From positions 1 to 37,534 of the forward strand of contig RECO01000120.1 in NCBI GenBank assembly GCA_007694015.1: a stretch of DNA of 37,534 nt, given 5' to 3'. The translations under genes were made by a program, and so were the position numbers. Below, one piece after another: positions 1 through 8,253 of this stretch. How positions within the stretch are numbered: the stretch's first letter is position 1; each line of letters begins with the position of its first letter. Source of the stretch: Geminicoccaceae bacterium (GTDB taxonomy: Bacteria > Pseudomonadota > Alphaproteobacteria > Geminicoccales > Geminicoccaceae). Under the pieces are notes generated by a model that ran no database searches, had not been told where the DNA came from, and saw nothing but the letters and a program-made list of their open reading frames with translations.

Positions 1-505
1 GGAAGACGTCGTCGAAGGCTTCGTCGACGTCGGCGTCGCCGTACCAGGCCTCGGTGGCGGTTTCGAGATCGCGCGCGACGTAGGCGTCGACGGCCTGGAC
101 CAGAAGGCGTTGGACGTCGCGGCCGAAGCGCTGCACGGCTCGGGCGTCCTCCAGCCAACTGTCGTCGGCGAGGCGGATGACGCGCTTGGCGATGCTCTTG
201 GCATGGTCGCCGACGCGCTCCAGGTTGGCGGCAAGGCGCTCGGCGGCGATGACCTCACGCAGGTCGTTGGCGACCGGCTGGTAGCGGGCGAGCACCTTCA
301 TCACCTGGGTTTGGACCTGACGTTCGAGTTCGTCGGCCACGGCATCGCGCTCGATGACCTCGGCGGCCCGGCTGCGGCTCGCCGTGCCGAGTACTTCGAG
401 CGACTGCTCCAAAGCCTCGCGGACGACGGTGCCCAGCTCGACCACCTGGTTGCGCAGTTGGCCCAAGTCTTCGTCGAACGACTTCATCGTATGCGGGATG
501 TTCAT
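1..505 (-). CDS. phoU: PhoU, phosphate transport regulator (partial, 3' end outside window)
   Basis: The reading frame begins MNIPHTMKSFDEDLGQL and stays open to the left edge, giving about 168 residues of a family usually 220-240 long. The helical repeat pattern and the segment ANLERVGDHAKSIAKR match the PhoU E(D)xxxD metal-binding motif region. PhoU is a peripheral protein that links the Pst transporter to the PhoR/PhoB phosphate-sensing system and dampens the Pho response in phosphate-replete cells. It starts 13 bp after the pstB stop, so it is the last visible gene of the pst operon. A phoB gene often follows but would lie outside the window. The start ATG at 505 has GAGGAGCCAGCAGCG upstream, giving a usable ribosome site. 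Confidence 0.95.
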   Translation of the reverse strand, partial: MNIPHTMKSFDEDLGQLRNQVVELGTVVREALEQSLEVLGTASRSRAAEVIERDAVADELERQVQTQVMKVLARYQPVANDLREVIAAERLAANLERVGDHAKSIAKRVIRLADDSWLEDARAVQRFGRDVQRLLVQAVDAYVARDLETATEAWYGDADVDEAFDDVF

Positions 506-518
506 CGCTGCTGGCTCC

Positions 519-1358
519 TCAACCGAAGCGGCCGGTGACGTAGTCCTGGGTCTGCGTCTTGTCCGGGTTTTCGAAGATGCGTTCGGTATCGCCGTATTCG
601 ATCAAGCGGCCGAGATACATGAAGGCGGTATTGTCGGAGACGCGCGCCGCCTGCTGCATGTTGTGGGTGACGATGACGATGGTGTACTGGCCCTTCAGCT
701 CGGAGATCAGGTCTTCGATCTTGGCCGTGGCGATCGGGTCGAGGGCGGAGCAGGGTTCGTCCATCAAGAGTACCTCCGGGTCGGAGGCGATGCCGCGGGC
801 GATGCAGAGCCGTTGCTGCTGACCACCGGAAAGGCCGAGCGCGCTCTCTTTGAGCCGGTCCTTGACCTCGTTCCAAAGTGCCGCCGAGCGCAGCGCCCGC
901 TCGCAGGTCTCTTCCAGCACGCCCTTGTTGGTCACGCCGTCGACCCGCAGCGGATAGACGACGTTGTCGTAGATCGACATGGCGAAGGGGTTGGGCTTTT
1001 GGAACACCATCCCCATGCGCTTTCGGAGCGCGATGACGTCGATCGACGAGGCGTAGATGTTCTGGCCGCCGACCATGATCTCGCCGTCGATGCGCAACTC
1101 GTCGATCAGGTCGTTCATCCGGTTGAGGCAGCGGAGCAGGGTGGACTTGCCGCAGCCGGAGGGGCCGATCAACGCGGTGACCAGCCCGGCCTGGACCTCC
1201 ATGCTGACGTCGTAGAGGGCTTGGGCCTTACCGTACCAGAGATTGAACTTGCGGATGTCGAGGGCGACACCCTCGCCGCCCCGCTTGACGTGGTAGGCGG
1301 TGGGCTCGAACGCCTCCCGCTGCGGGATGGCGTCCACCTCGGCGCGTGCGATGGCCAT
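519..1358 (-). CDS. pstB: PstB, phosphate ABC transporter ATP-binding protein
   Basis: This 279-residue protein is the ATPase of the PstSCAB importer. Visible motifs in order are the Walker A loop GPSGCGKST (about 65-73), the Q-loop in MVFQKPNPF (Q120), the ABC signature LSGGQQQR (176-183), Walker B VLLMDEP (196-202) and the switch histidine in VTHNMQQA. The PstB-specific wording [17 protein letters not shown] and [12 protein letters not shown] is present. An N-terminal tail of about 30 residues precedes the usual PstB start, as is common in alphaproteobacteria. It lies 15 bp after pstA and 13 bp before phoU, so it is cotranscribed with them. Confidence 0.98.
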   Translation of the reverse strand: MAIARAEVDAIPQREAFEPTAYHVKRGGEGVALDIRKFNLWYGKAQALYDVSMEVQAGLVTALIGPSGCGKSTLLRCLNRMNDLIDELRIDGEIMVGGQNIYASSIDVIALRKRMGMVFQKPNPFAMSIYDNVVYPLRVDGVTNKGVLEETCERALRSAALWNEVKDRLKESALGLSGGQQQRLCIARGIASDPEVLLMDEPCSALDPIATAKIEDLISELKGQYTIVIVTHNMQQAARVSDNTAFMYLGRLIEYGDTERIFENPDKTQTQDYVTGRFG

Positions 1359-1373
1359 GACGCGGTCTCCAGA

Positions 1374-3119
1374 TCAGAAGTGGCCCGTGGCGTAGCGCCG
1401 TTTCAGCCGGTTGCGGATGATGATCGCCGTCGAGTTCATCGCGACGATCAGGGTCAAGAGCAGCAGGGTGGTCACGAACACCATCGGCTTGCCGGCCTCG
1501 GAGTTCCGCGACTGGAAGCCCACGTCGAAGATGTGGAAGCCGAGGTGCATGAAGCTGCGCTCGAGATGGATGAAGGGGAAGAACTGGTCGAATGGCAGCG
1601 CTGGCGCGAGCTTGACCACGCCGACCAGCATCAACGGCGCCACCTCGCCAGCACCGCGGGCCATGGCCAGGATCAGCCCGGTCATGATGCCGGGCAGCGC
1701 CTTGGGGAGCACCACGTAGCGGATCGTTTGCCACTTGGAGGCCCCGCAGGCGAGCGAGCCTTCGCGCATCGACCGGGGCACGGCGGCGAGCGCTTCCTCG
1801 GAGGCGACGATCACCACGGGCACGGTCAACAGCGCCAGGGTCAAGGACGCCCAGAGGATGCCGCCGGTGCCGAAGGTGGGCGACGGTAACCGTTCGGGGA
1901 AGAACAGTTGGTCGATGGTGACGCCCATGGTGTAGGCGAAGAAGCCGAGGCCGAACACGCCGTAGACGATGGAGGGCACACCGGCGAGGTTGTTCACCGA
2001 GATGCGGACGGCCGAGACGATGCGGCCCTGCTTGGCGTATTCGCGCAAATAGAGGGCGGTGATGACGCCGAAGGGGGCGACGACCACCACCATGATCATG
2101 GTCATCATGACGGTGCCGAAAATCGCTGGCAGCACGCCACCTTCCATATTGGCTTCGCGCGGTTCGGTCGTCAGGAACTCATGCCAGCGGGCGACGTAGA
2201 TACCGGCCTTGTCGGTAAAGCTCAGGTCGTTGGCGGCGAAAAAGCGGACGATCTGGGAGAGCTCGGTCTCCTTCTGGCGCCCGTCGATGGTCTCCAGAAC
2301 GATGCGGTTCTCGCGGTCGATGGCGCGGATGGCGGCGATGCGGTCCTGGTGGCTGCGGAACTCCTCTTCGAGCTGGGCGATCCGGGTGGCGGCGGCTGCG
2401 GCCGCGGCTTCGGCTTGCGGCGAATCGGCGCCGTGGCGCAGGGCTGCCCGCCTCCGGCTCAAGCGCTCCTGCTCGATGCGGTAGTTGACGGCACCGATGT
2501 CGCGGCGCTCGATCCGGCGGATCTGCTCGAAGCGGCCGCGCGCCTCGCGCTGTTCGCGCCGCAACAGGGCCATGTCGACGGCCTCGGCAGGGATCGCCAC
2601 GTCGTCGATGACGATGCCGGCGATCCGGCCGACGAAGGGACCCCATTCGCGGCGCTCGAAATAGAAGAAGTCGGCCGGGAAGGTGACCTCCGTCTTCTGG
2701 TAGTCGGAGACCCAGGTGAAGTCGTCACCGGTGAGGTCGAAATTGGCCGTGCGGAACAGCGTGCGCTCGGAGAAACCCTGGTTTTCCTCGAGAAAAGCCC
2801 GCTGTTCGGGGGTCATCGCCTCGACGATGCGCTCGCCCGGCCGGTAGACGCCGGTGCGGGTCGGCACGCCGGCGAGCATCCGCCCGTCGACGGTTTCGAC
2901 GACGGCGATCGGCTTCGGCCAGAAGGTCGTCACACCATTGACGAAGATCAGCCCGAGGAAGCCGGCGATCAGGATGATGCCGAGCGCCAAGGCGCCGCCG
3001 AAACCCCAAAGCGCGGGCTCGCCCACGGCGGAGACGTCGGCGGTGAAACGGCGCACGGCGCGGCCGTTGACGGTCTGGGCGGTACCGGTGGCCCGGCGGT
3101 CGGCGATTTCGGTCGACAT
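1374..3119 (-). CDS. pstA: PstA, phosphate ABC transporter permease, long form
   Basis: At 581 residues this is about twice the length of E. coli PstA (~296). A first membrane helix (about 38-62) is followed by a large region (about 63-340) predicted to face the periplasm. The stretch of roughly 185-310 is rich in charged and Ala/Arg/Glu/Gln residues and looks like a coiled coil. The C-terminal 240 residues hold the standard binding-protein-dependent permease fold with the EAA-loop motif EEALAAVPRSMREGSLACGA, which docks on PstB. Long PstA proteins of this type are known in Pseudomonas and relatives; the job of the inserted domain is not established. It starts 14 bp after pstC. No frameshift is evident. 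Confidence 0.95.
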   Translation of the reverse strand: MSTEIADRRATGTAQTVNGRAVRRFTADVSAVGEPALWGFGGALALGIILIAGFLGLIFVNGVTTFWPKPIAVVETVDGRMLAGVPTRTGVYRPGERIVEAMTPEQRAFLEENQGFSERTLFRTANFDLTGDDFTWVSDYQKTEVTFPADFFYFERREWGPFVGRIAGIVIDDVAIPAEAVDMALLRREQREARGRFEQIRRIERRDIGAVNYRIEQERLSRRRAALRHGADSPQAEAAAAAAATRIAQLEEEFRSHQDRIAAIRAIDRENRIVLETIDGRQKETELSQIVRFFAANDLSFTDKAGIYVARWHEFLTTEPREANMEGGVLPAIFGTVMMTMIMVVVVAPFGVITALYLREYAKQGRIVSAVRISVNNLAGVPSIVYGVFGLGFFAYTMGVTIDQLFFPERLPSPTFGTGGILWASLTLALLTVPVVIVASEEALAAVPRSMREGSLACGASKWQTIRYVVLPKALPGIMTGLILAMARGAGEVAPLMLVGVVKLAPALPFDQFFPFIHLERSFMHLGFHIFDVGFQSRNSEAGKPMVFVTTLLLLTLIVAMNSTAIIIRNRLKRRYATGHF

Positions 3120-3133
3120 CGCTCAGGCTCCCC

Positions 3134-5779
3134 TCAAAGCTGGAAGGCGCGCTTGCGGAAGCGCTGCCGGATTAGTTCGGCAAAGGTGTTGATGACGAAG
3201 GTCATGATGAACAGCGTCAGCGCGCAGAGGAACAGGACCCGATAGTTGGTGCCGTCCTTCACCGCTTCCGGCAGCTCCACGGCGATGTTGGCCGAGAGGG
3301 TGCGCAGACCGGCGAAGATGTTCCAGTCGAGGATCGGCGTGTTGCCGGTGGCCATCACGACGATCATCGTTTCGCCGACGGCACGGCCCATGCCGATCAT
3401 CACCGCCGAGAACACACCCGACGCGGCGGTGGGCAGGATCACCCACATGGCCGTCTGCCAGGGCGTGGCGCCGCAGGCGAGGCTGCCGGCGCGCAAATGC
3501 GCCGGCACCGAGTTCAAGGCGTCCTCGGCCAGAGTGTAGATGTTGGGGATGATGGCGAAGCCCATGACGAAGCCCACCACCAGCGCGTTGCGCTGCGCGT
3601 AGGTGTCGATCACCCCGCCGCGCGGGTCGAAGCCGAGGAGGGTAAGGAAGGAGGCGACCGCATAGGCCAGCACCAGGGCCGCCCCAAAGAAGGCGATGTA
3701 GCGGACGAAGTCGAGGCGGCCCGCCGCCGGGCGGTCCAGGCTGCGCATCCGGTCGCGAAACACGTGGCCGACCTGGCGGTAGAAGACGAAGCTGACCGCC
3801 AGATAGGACAGCGGGATCAGGATCAAGAACATGAACGGCGTGCCGGTGCCGAAATCGCCGTTGACCCAGGCTTTGAAGTCGCCGTCGAACAGCACCAGTT
3901 CGAAAATCGGGCCGACGCGGTAGGCGAAGGCGGCGGCGAGGCCGATGGTGACGAACATCAGGGCGAATTTCGGCACGCCGTCGAGGCGCAGTGCGAGTTG
4001 CGCCGGCAGCATCTGCCAGAGGAAGGCGCCGAGCATCAGCCCGACCGGCAGCGCGAAGAAGGCAAGCAGCACCGCCGCGATCCACTCCTCGACGAAGGGG
4101 GCGAGCACCAGGGCGGCGAGGAAGCCGAGCACCACCGTCGGCAGGCTCTCCATCATTTCCATGACGGGCTTCACCGTGGCGCGGACGCTGCGGTGGACGA
4201 ACTCGGAGGTGTAGATCGCCCCCATCAGCGCGATCGGCACCGCGAACAGCATGGCGTAGACGGTGGCCTTGAGGGTGCCGAAGATCAGCGGCACGAGCGA
4301 GTATTTGGGCTCGAAGTCGTCGGTGGCGGCGGTCGACTGCCAGGCCCAGGTCGGCGCGTCGTAGCCCTCGTACCAGACCCGGCCGAAGAGCGTGCGCAGC
4401 GTGGCGGCGGAATGGCGGGGCTCGAACGACCAGACGTCGGCGGTGCCATCATCGGCGACCAAGAGCGCACCGTCCGCGCGGGGGAACATCATCGTCACCG
4501 CGTCGGCCCGTGCCGTGCCGGAGCGCTCGAACTGAAACAGCACGCGGTCGGCCGTCGAATGGCGGATCCAGACGCCGCCGTCGGCATCCCGGGTGACGAG
4601 GCTCTTGTCGCGCTGCGAGGGCGTGATCTCGACGATGGCTGCCCCTTGCGGCTCGTGGACGCGGGCGCGCACCAGCTCGCGACCGTCGGTGGTCGTGGCA
4701 CCCTCGCGCAGCAGGCGAAAAAACACGTCGACGTCGCCGCGATCGCTGCCCACGACCAGGGCCTGCTCGCCGTTGAGGAAGTTGAGCGCGGTCACGGCGA
4801 CGCCGTCGGCGAACACCCGGCGCTGTTCGGCCAGGACCGGCTGGTTGGCGTCGCGCACGTCATAGCGATAGATCATGCCGGCGCCGGTGGCGATGATCGC
4901 GCGATCACCGCCGGCACTGAGCAGCACCGCGGTGACCACCGTCCCTTCCGGCAATTGCGGCAGTTCGGGCAGTTCAGAGGTGGTGGTGCGCAGCGTTTCC
5001 TGGCCGGTCATCAAGTTGCGCTGCACGGTCGTGACGCTGACGCGGGCGATGCCGACCGCATCGACGGTGATGAAGGAAAAGCGGGGCCGCTCGACCGAGC
5101 CGCTGGCGCGATAGTCGATGGCGACTATGGCGTGCTCGGAAATCGCCACCGGGTCCTGGAACTCGGCGAAGGGACGAATGGTGCGGTAATCGCCGGTCAG
5201 CACCTTCGAGAAGATGCGCCGGTCGAAGTAGAAATCGCGGTCGTGCAACGCCTCCCGGGCACTGGGCGCGTTGCGCTCGGCCGTGGTCGTGACCTCGAAG
5301 CCGACCTCACCGAAGCGGACCGTGCCATCCTCGAAGCCGAAAATGACTTGGTTGCGCTGCAGCGTGCCGGCCACGGCGGTGGCCCGTAGGCCGTCGAAAT
5401 CGAGTTCCGAGGTGAACAGGAGGCGTCCCGTGGGCACGTGGAACGCGCTCGCGCGCCCGTCGGCGGAGACGCGAATGGCCGTCGTCTGCCATTCGTCGGC
5501 GTTGACCCACGCCACTTCCTGGGCCGGCAGGCTGTGGGTCAGGGTGCGGGTGATCTCGCCCGGCGCGAACAACGGCACGGCGACGCGCACCAGGAACACC
5601 ATGATGCCCACGACGGCGATGATGACCATGAGGCCGCCGATGGTGATCGACCATTGGGCGATCCGCTCGCCGAACACGACCGAGAGCCGTGTGCGCTTGT
5701 CGCGGACGTGCGCCCGGGCGGCGCGGCGCGCGGCCGACCGGTCGCCCTCGTTGCCGGCGGTCTCCGGGGTGGTTGCCAT
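3134..5779 (-). CDS. pstC: PstC, phosphate ABC transporter permease, long form with periplasmic propeller-like domain
   Basis: This 881-residue protein is far longer than E. coli PstC (319). One N-terminal membrane helix (about 44-71) leads into a roughly 430-residue beta-rich region that contains repeating WD/propeller-like strands such as GDRAIIATGAGMIYRYDVRD and GALLVADDGTADVWSFEPRH. The C-terminal ~370 residues are the permease domain with the EAA-loop segment EDALNSVPAHLRAGSLACGA. It pairs with the similarly long PstA downstream. The arrangement is known from Pseudomonas/Halomonas-type PstC; the propeller may sense or dock PstS, which is inference. The ATG at 5779 follows the pstS gene by 89 bp containing a hairpin. 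Confidence 0.95.
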   Translation of the reverse strand: MATTPETAGNEGDRSAARRAARAHVRDKRTRLSVVFGERIAQWSITIGGLMVIIAVVGIMVFLVRVAVPLFAPGEITRTLTHSLPAQEVAWVNADEWQTTAIRVSADGRASAFHVPTGRLLFTSELDFDGLRATAVAGTLQRNQVIFGFEDGTVRFGEVGFEVTTTAERNAPSAREALHDRDFYFDRRIFSKVLTGDYRTIRPFAEFQDPVAISEHAIVAIDYRASGSVERPRFSFITVDAVGIARVSVTTVQRNLMTGQETLRTTTSELPELPQLPEGTVVTAVLLSAGGDRAIIATGAGMIYRYDVRDANQPVLAEQRRVFADGVAVTALNFLNGEQALVVGSDRGDVDVFFRLLREGATTTDGRELVRARVHEPQGAAIVEITPSQRDKSLVTRDADGGVWIRHSTADRVLFQFERSGTARADAVTMMFPRADGALLVADDGTADVWSFEPRHSAATLRTLFGRVWYEGYDAPTWAWQSTAATDDFEPKYSLVPLIFGTLKATVYAMLFAVPIALMGAIYTSEFVHRSVRATVKPVMEMMESLPTVVLGFLAALVLAPFVEEWIAAVLLAFFALPVGLMLGAFLWQMLPAQLALRLDGVPKFALMFVTIGLAAAFAYRVGPIFELVLFDGDFKAWVNGDFGTGTPFMFLILIPLSYLAVSFVFYRQVGHVFRDRMRSLDRPAAGRLDFVRYIAFFGAALVLAYAVASFLTLLGFDPRGGVIDTYAQRNALVVGFVMGFAIIPNIYTLAEDALNSVPAHLRAGSLACGATPWQTAMWVILPTAASGVFSAVMIGMGRAVGETMIVVMATGNTPILDWNIFAGLRTLSANIAVELPEAVKDGTNYRVLFLCALTLFIMTFVINTFAELIRQRFRKRAFQL

Positions 5780-5824
5780 GGCGGTCCTCGAATTGCGGGG
5801 GAAAACCTGGGCTAGAACGAAGAA

Positions 5825-5852
5825 GCACCGGGGTGCAACTGCACCCCGGTGC
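5825..5852 (-). terminator. pstS-pstC intercistronic hairpin (attenuator or 3' stabiliser)
   Basis: A perfect 12-bp inverted repeat, GCACCGGGGTGC then AACT then GCACCCCGGTGC, lies between the pstS stop (5869) and the pstC start (5779). On the minus strand it is followed by TTCTTCGTTCTAG, which is only moderately U-rich. It probably works as a leaky terminator or as a barrier that stabilises the pstS message, so the binding protein is made in excess of the permeases. That role is common for binding-protein operons and is inferred here. Confidence 0.75.
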
Positions 5853-5868
5853 CGTCAACCTCGTGGGC

Positions 5869-6858
5869 TCAGGAGCCGGACGGCGTCAAGCCGAAGGCTT
5901 CGAGGTCCGTGTTGGCGAGGAACTCGTTCACGGGGAAGAAGCCGGCGCGCATGACCGCCTCCTGACCCTGCTGCGCGTAGACGAAGCGGATGAACTCGCC
6001 GCGCAGCGGCTCCAGCGGCTCGTTCGGGTTCTTGTTGACGTAGACGTAGAGGAAGCGGGCGATCGGGTAATCACCGGACGCCGCGTACTGGCCCTCGGCC
6101 GGGAAGCACTCGTCGGCGTCGGTGGCACGCAACGGCACCGGGCGCACGTCGGCGGTCGCGTAGCCCACGCCCGAATAGCCGATGCCGCCGACCTCGGAGG
6201 CCACGCCCTGGATCACGGTCGAGGAGCCCGGCTGCTCACGAACCTCGGCCCGGTAGTCGCCACCGAACAGCGCCACCTCGCGGAAGTAACCGTAGGTGCC
6301 CGAGGCCGAGTTGCGGCCGTAAAGGGCGATCGGCATGTTGGCCCACTCACCGGTCAGACCGACGTCACCCCAGGTGTTGATTGGGGCGTCGAGACCACCG
6401 TTGCGGGTCGACGAGAAGATGGCGTCGACCTGGGCGAGCGACAGGCACTCGATCGGGTTGTCCTTGTGGACGAACACGCCGAGCGCGTCGATCGCGCCGC
6501 GGATCGGGGTCGGGGCGTAGCCGAAGCGGGCCTCGAACTCCTCGATTTCCGAGCCGCGCATCGGCCGCGACATCGGGCCGAACTGGGCCTGGCCCTGGAT
6601 CAGCGCCGGGGGGGCCGTGCCCGAACCCGCACCCTGAATTTCGATGGTCACGTTGGGGTAGAAGGTGCGGAAGCCTTCGGCCCAAAGCGTCATCAGGTTG
6701 TTCAGGGTGTCGGAGCCGACCGAGCTGAGGCTGCCGGCGACGCCGGAAACGGGCTGGTAGGTGGGCAGCGCCGGATCGATCTGCATTTGCGCCTGGGCCG
6801 TGCCGGCGGCGAGCAGGCCGACCAGGGCGGCGGCGCTCGTGAGGGTTTTCAACGTCAA
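5869..6858 (-). CDS. pstS: PstS, periplasmic phosphate-binding protein
   Basis: The mature sequence contains the PstS/SphX-type phosphate-binding signatures SSVGSDTLNNLM, IQGAGSGTAPPALIQG and GPMSRPM, and the domain-crossing segment GRNSASGTYGYFREVAL. The frame is open far upstream, but the signal peptide (KTLTSAAALVGLLAAGTAQA, cleavage after AQA) fixes the start close to 6858. The chosen start is TTG at 6858 with GGGAGAG five bases upstream, giving 329 residues; a second TTG six bases on is the alternative. Both lie downstream of the predicted Pho promoter. PstS captures phosphate in the periplasm and hands it to PstCA. Confidence 0.95.
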   Translation of the reverse strand: MTLKTLTSAAALVGLLAAGTAQAQMQIDPALPTYQPVSGVAGSLSSVGSDTLNNLMTLWAEGFRTFYPNVTIEIQGAGSGTAPPALIQGQAQFGPMSRPMRGSEIEEFEARFGYAPTPIRGAIDALGVFVHKDNPIECLSLAQVDAIFSSTRNGGLDAPINTWGDVGLTGEWANMPIALYGRNSASGTYGYFREVALFGGDYRAEVREQPGSSTVIQGVASEVGGIGYSGVGYATADVRPVPLRATDADECFPAEGQYAASGDYPIARFLYVYVNKNPNEPLEPLRGEFIRFVYAQQGQEAVMRAGFFPVNEFLANTDLEAFGLTPSGS

Positions 6859-6917
6859 GGGTGCTCTCCCGTGCTGAGCCGTCGCCGCGGAAGCAGGCCG
6901 CGTCGACCGTCGCGAGG

Positions 6918-6951
6918 GGCTTAGCGCCGAATGGTGACAAGATGATGACGG
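6918..6951 (-). promoter_or_regulatory. Pho box and -10 element of the pst operon
   Basis: On the minus strand, CCGTCAT-CATC-TTGTCAC (6951-6934) matches the PhoB consensus CTGTCAT-N4-CTGTCAY at 12 of 14 half-site positions. Exactly 10 bp further lies TAAGCC (6923-6918) as a possible -10 element, the spacing seen in E. coli phoA and pstS. Transcription would begin near 6911 and leave a leader of about 50 nt before the TTG start of pstS. PhoB binding is inferred from sequence only. Confidence 0.75.
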
Positions 6952-7026
6952 ATCGAAGCCGCCCCGCCATCCCTGAGGGCGCAGCCAGCCAGCGCGGCGA
7001 CGGGGGGAGGTGCCGCGGGCAGAGGC

Positions 7027-7055
7027 AAAAAAAATGCGGTGGCCGGGGCCACCGC
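7027..7055 (-). terminator. Strong rho-independent terminator
   Basis: On the minus strand GCGGTGGCC-CC-GGCCACCGC (7055-7036) is followed by A and a run of eight T residues (7034-7027). This is a textbook intrinsic terminator. It ends transcription of the upstream glycosyltransferase/flippase genes, or of a very short RNA from the promoter at 7113-7085, and insulates the pst promoter at 6951. Confidence 0.92.
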
Positions 7056-7084
7056 TTGGAAGCTTACTGGGAGGACACGATCTA

Positions 7085-7113
7085 CTTATAGTTGAATTGC
7101 CGCAGCCGTTCAA
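7085..7113 (-). promoter_or_regulatory. Predicted sigma-70 promoter
   Basis: On the minus strand TTGAAC (7113-7108), a 17-bp spacer and TATAAG (7090-7085) closely match the -35 and -10 consensus, which is rare in this GC-rich window. The start would be near 7078, and the strong terminator ends at 7027, so an unattenuated transcript would be only about 50 nt. It could drive a small RNA or give read-through into pstS. No other gene fits its position. Confidence 0.5.
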
Positions 7114-7172
7114 GCGATCTCGCCTACCGCTTTGGTCTAAGCCCTTGCAAAGCAATGACTTTTGCTTGCATT

Positions 7173-8156
7173 TTATGGATCGGCTCCACGCCGAGGCGAC
7201 GAGGTGGCCGACGCGCCCACCGCCTGCCACAGCCACGCCGTCGTGCCGGTGGTGAGCGCACCGATCAACACCGCAAGGTAGGTGGCGATGGCGACCGCGA
7301 CGGCCGCATCCCACGGCACACCGCCCGCCTGCAACGTCGCGGCCAACGCCGCCTGTTGCGGGCCGAGGCCGAGGAGCCCGTTCACCGGCAAGGCGAAGGC
7401 CAGATTGCCGGCAGCACTGGCCAGCGCCACCAGGTCCACCGCCACGCGCAGCCCGGCGGCATGGGCCATCAAGGCAACCAAAGCGGCCTGCGTGACCCAC
7501 AGCCCCCAACTCGTCAAAAGCAAGCGAACCCGCACAGGAGAGCTCTGCACGGGCGTCAGACCGTCGAGCGCGAGGCGGAGCCAGCGCCGCTCGAAGGGGG
7601 GCCAGGTGGCCAATACCCGGCCAAGCCGCGGCAGTGCCAGCGGCAGCAGGAGCAGTCCCCCACCGGCAAGGGCCAACGCGGCGCGCCAGACCGGCGTCTC
7701 GACGAGGAGCCCCAAGGACGCCAGCGCCACCGCCAGCATGCCGACGATGACCGCGACATCGGCCAAGCGGAGCAGCAAAAACAGGCCCGCAGCGGGTAGC
7801 AAAGCCACCCCCAGCCGGCGGTGTATCAAGAGCGGCAGGCTCAATTCACCGAGCTTGAACGGCAGCAAGAACGCCCACAGCAGGGCTTCGGCAACGATGC
7901 GCCAGCAGCTGCCTGGGGTCACGTGGGCGTCCGGCGGCAGGCAGGCGCGCAATCGGGCCGCTCGCCAGAAGGGGAAGGTCCAAGCCAAGAGCACACCGCC
8001 GACCAGATGCCCCATAGGAACGTCGCGCCATCGCGCCGCCAAGGCGGCCAGATCCACCTGGCGGCCCAACCAGGCCAGACAGAGCGCGCTCAACAGCAGG
8101 GCCGCCGCCAACCGCAGACCCCGCCCCCACCATCGCCGCGGCTGCGGACCGCTCAC
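7173..8156 (-). CDS. Flippase-like integral membrane protein (UPF0104/lysylphosphatidylglycerol synthase TM type)
   Basis: This is a protein of about 327 residues with 8 or so hydrophobic helices and the family hallmarks: an early FPFKLGE-type motif (LLPFKLGELSLPLLIHRRLG) and a late Gly/Pro segment (ALPVNGLLGLGPQQAALAATLQ). Such proteins often sit beside GT2 polyprenyl-phosphate glycosyltransferases and are thought to help move lipid-linked sugars across the membrane; the reaction is unproven. The GTG at 8156 is chosen because GAGG lies six bases upstream; ATG at 8201 is possible but has no ribosome site and adds an odd N-terminus. It follows the GT2 gene by about 100 bp and ends ahead of the strong terminator at 7055. 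Confidence 0.8.
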   Translation of the reverse strand: MSGPQPRRWWGRGLRLAAALLLSALCLAWLGRQVDLAALAARWRDVPMGHLVGGVLLAWTFPFWRAARLRACLPPDAHVTPGSCWRIVAEALLWAFLLPFKLGELSLPLLIHRRLGVALLPAAGLFLLLRLADVAVIVGMLAVALASLGLLVETPVWRAALALAGGGLLLLPLALPRLGRVLATWPPFERRWLRLALDGLTPVQSSPVRVRLLLTSWGLWVTQAALVALMAHAAGLRVAVDLVALASAAGNLAFALPVNGLLGLGPQQAALAATLQAGGVPWDAAVAVAIATYLAVLIGALTTGTTAWLWQAVGASATSSPRRGADP

Positions 8157-8253
8157 GCCGCACCTCGGCGACCGCACCGCCCAGCCGAGCATCGGACGCA
8201 TTCGCGTCGCGGCCCGGCAAGGCCCGCCGCGCGGTGCCTGCGGGGGCCACGGC

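Noticed and set aside
354-5389. Long plus-strand frames opposite pstB, pstA and pstC
   Set aside because: They mirror the codon bias of the real minus-strand genes, lack ribosome sites, and show no known motifs.
6859-7509. An upstream extension of pstS to 7509
   Set aside because: It would cross the Pho box, a strong terminator and the flippase-like gene, and it would bury the signal peptide inside the protein.
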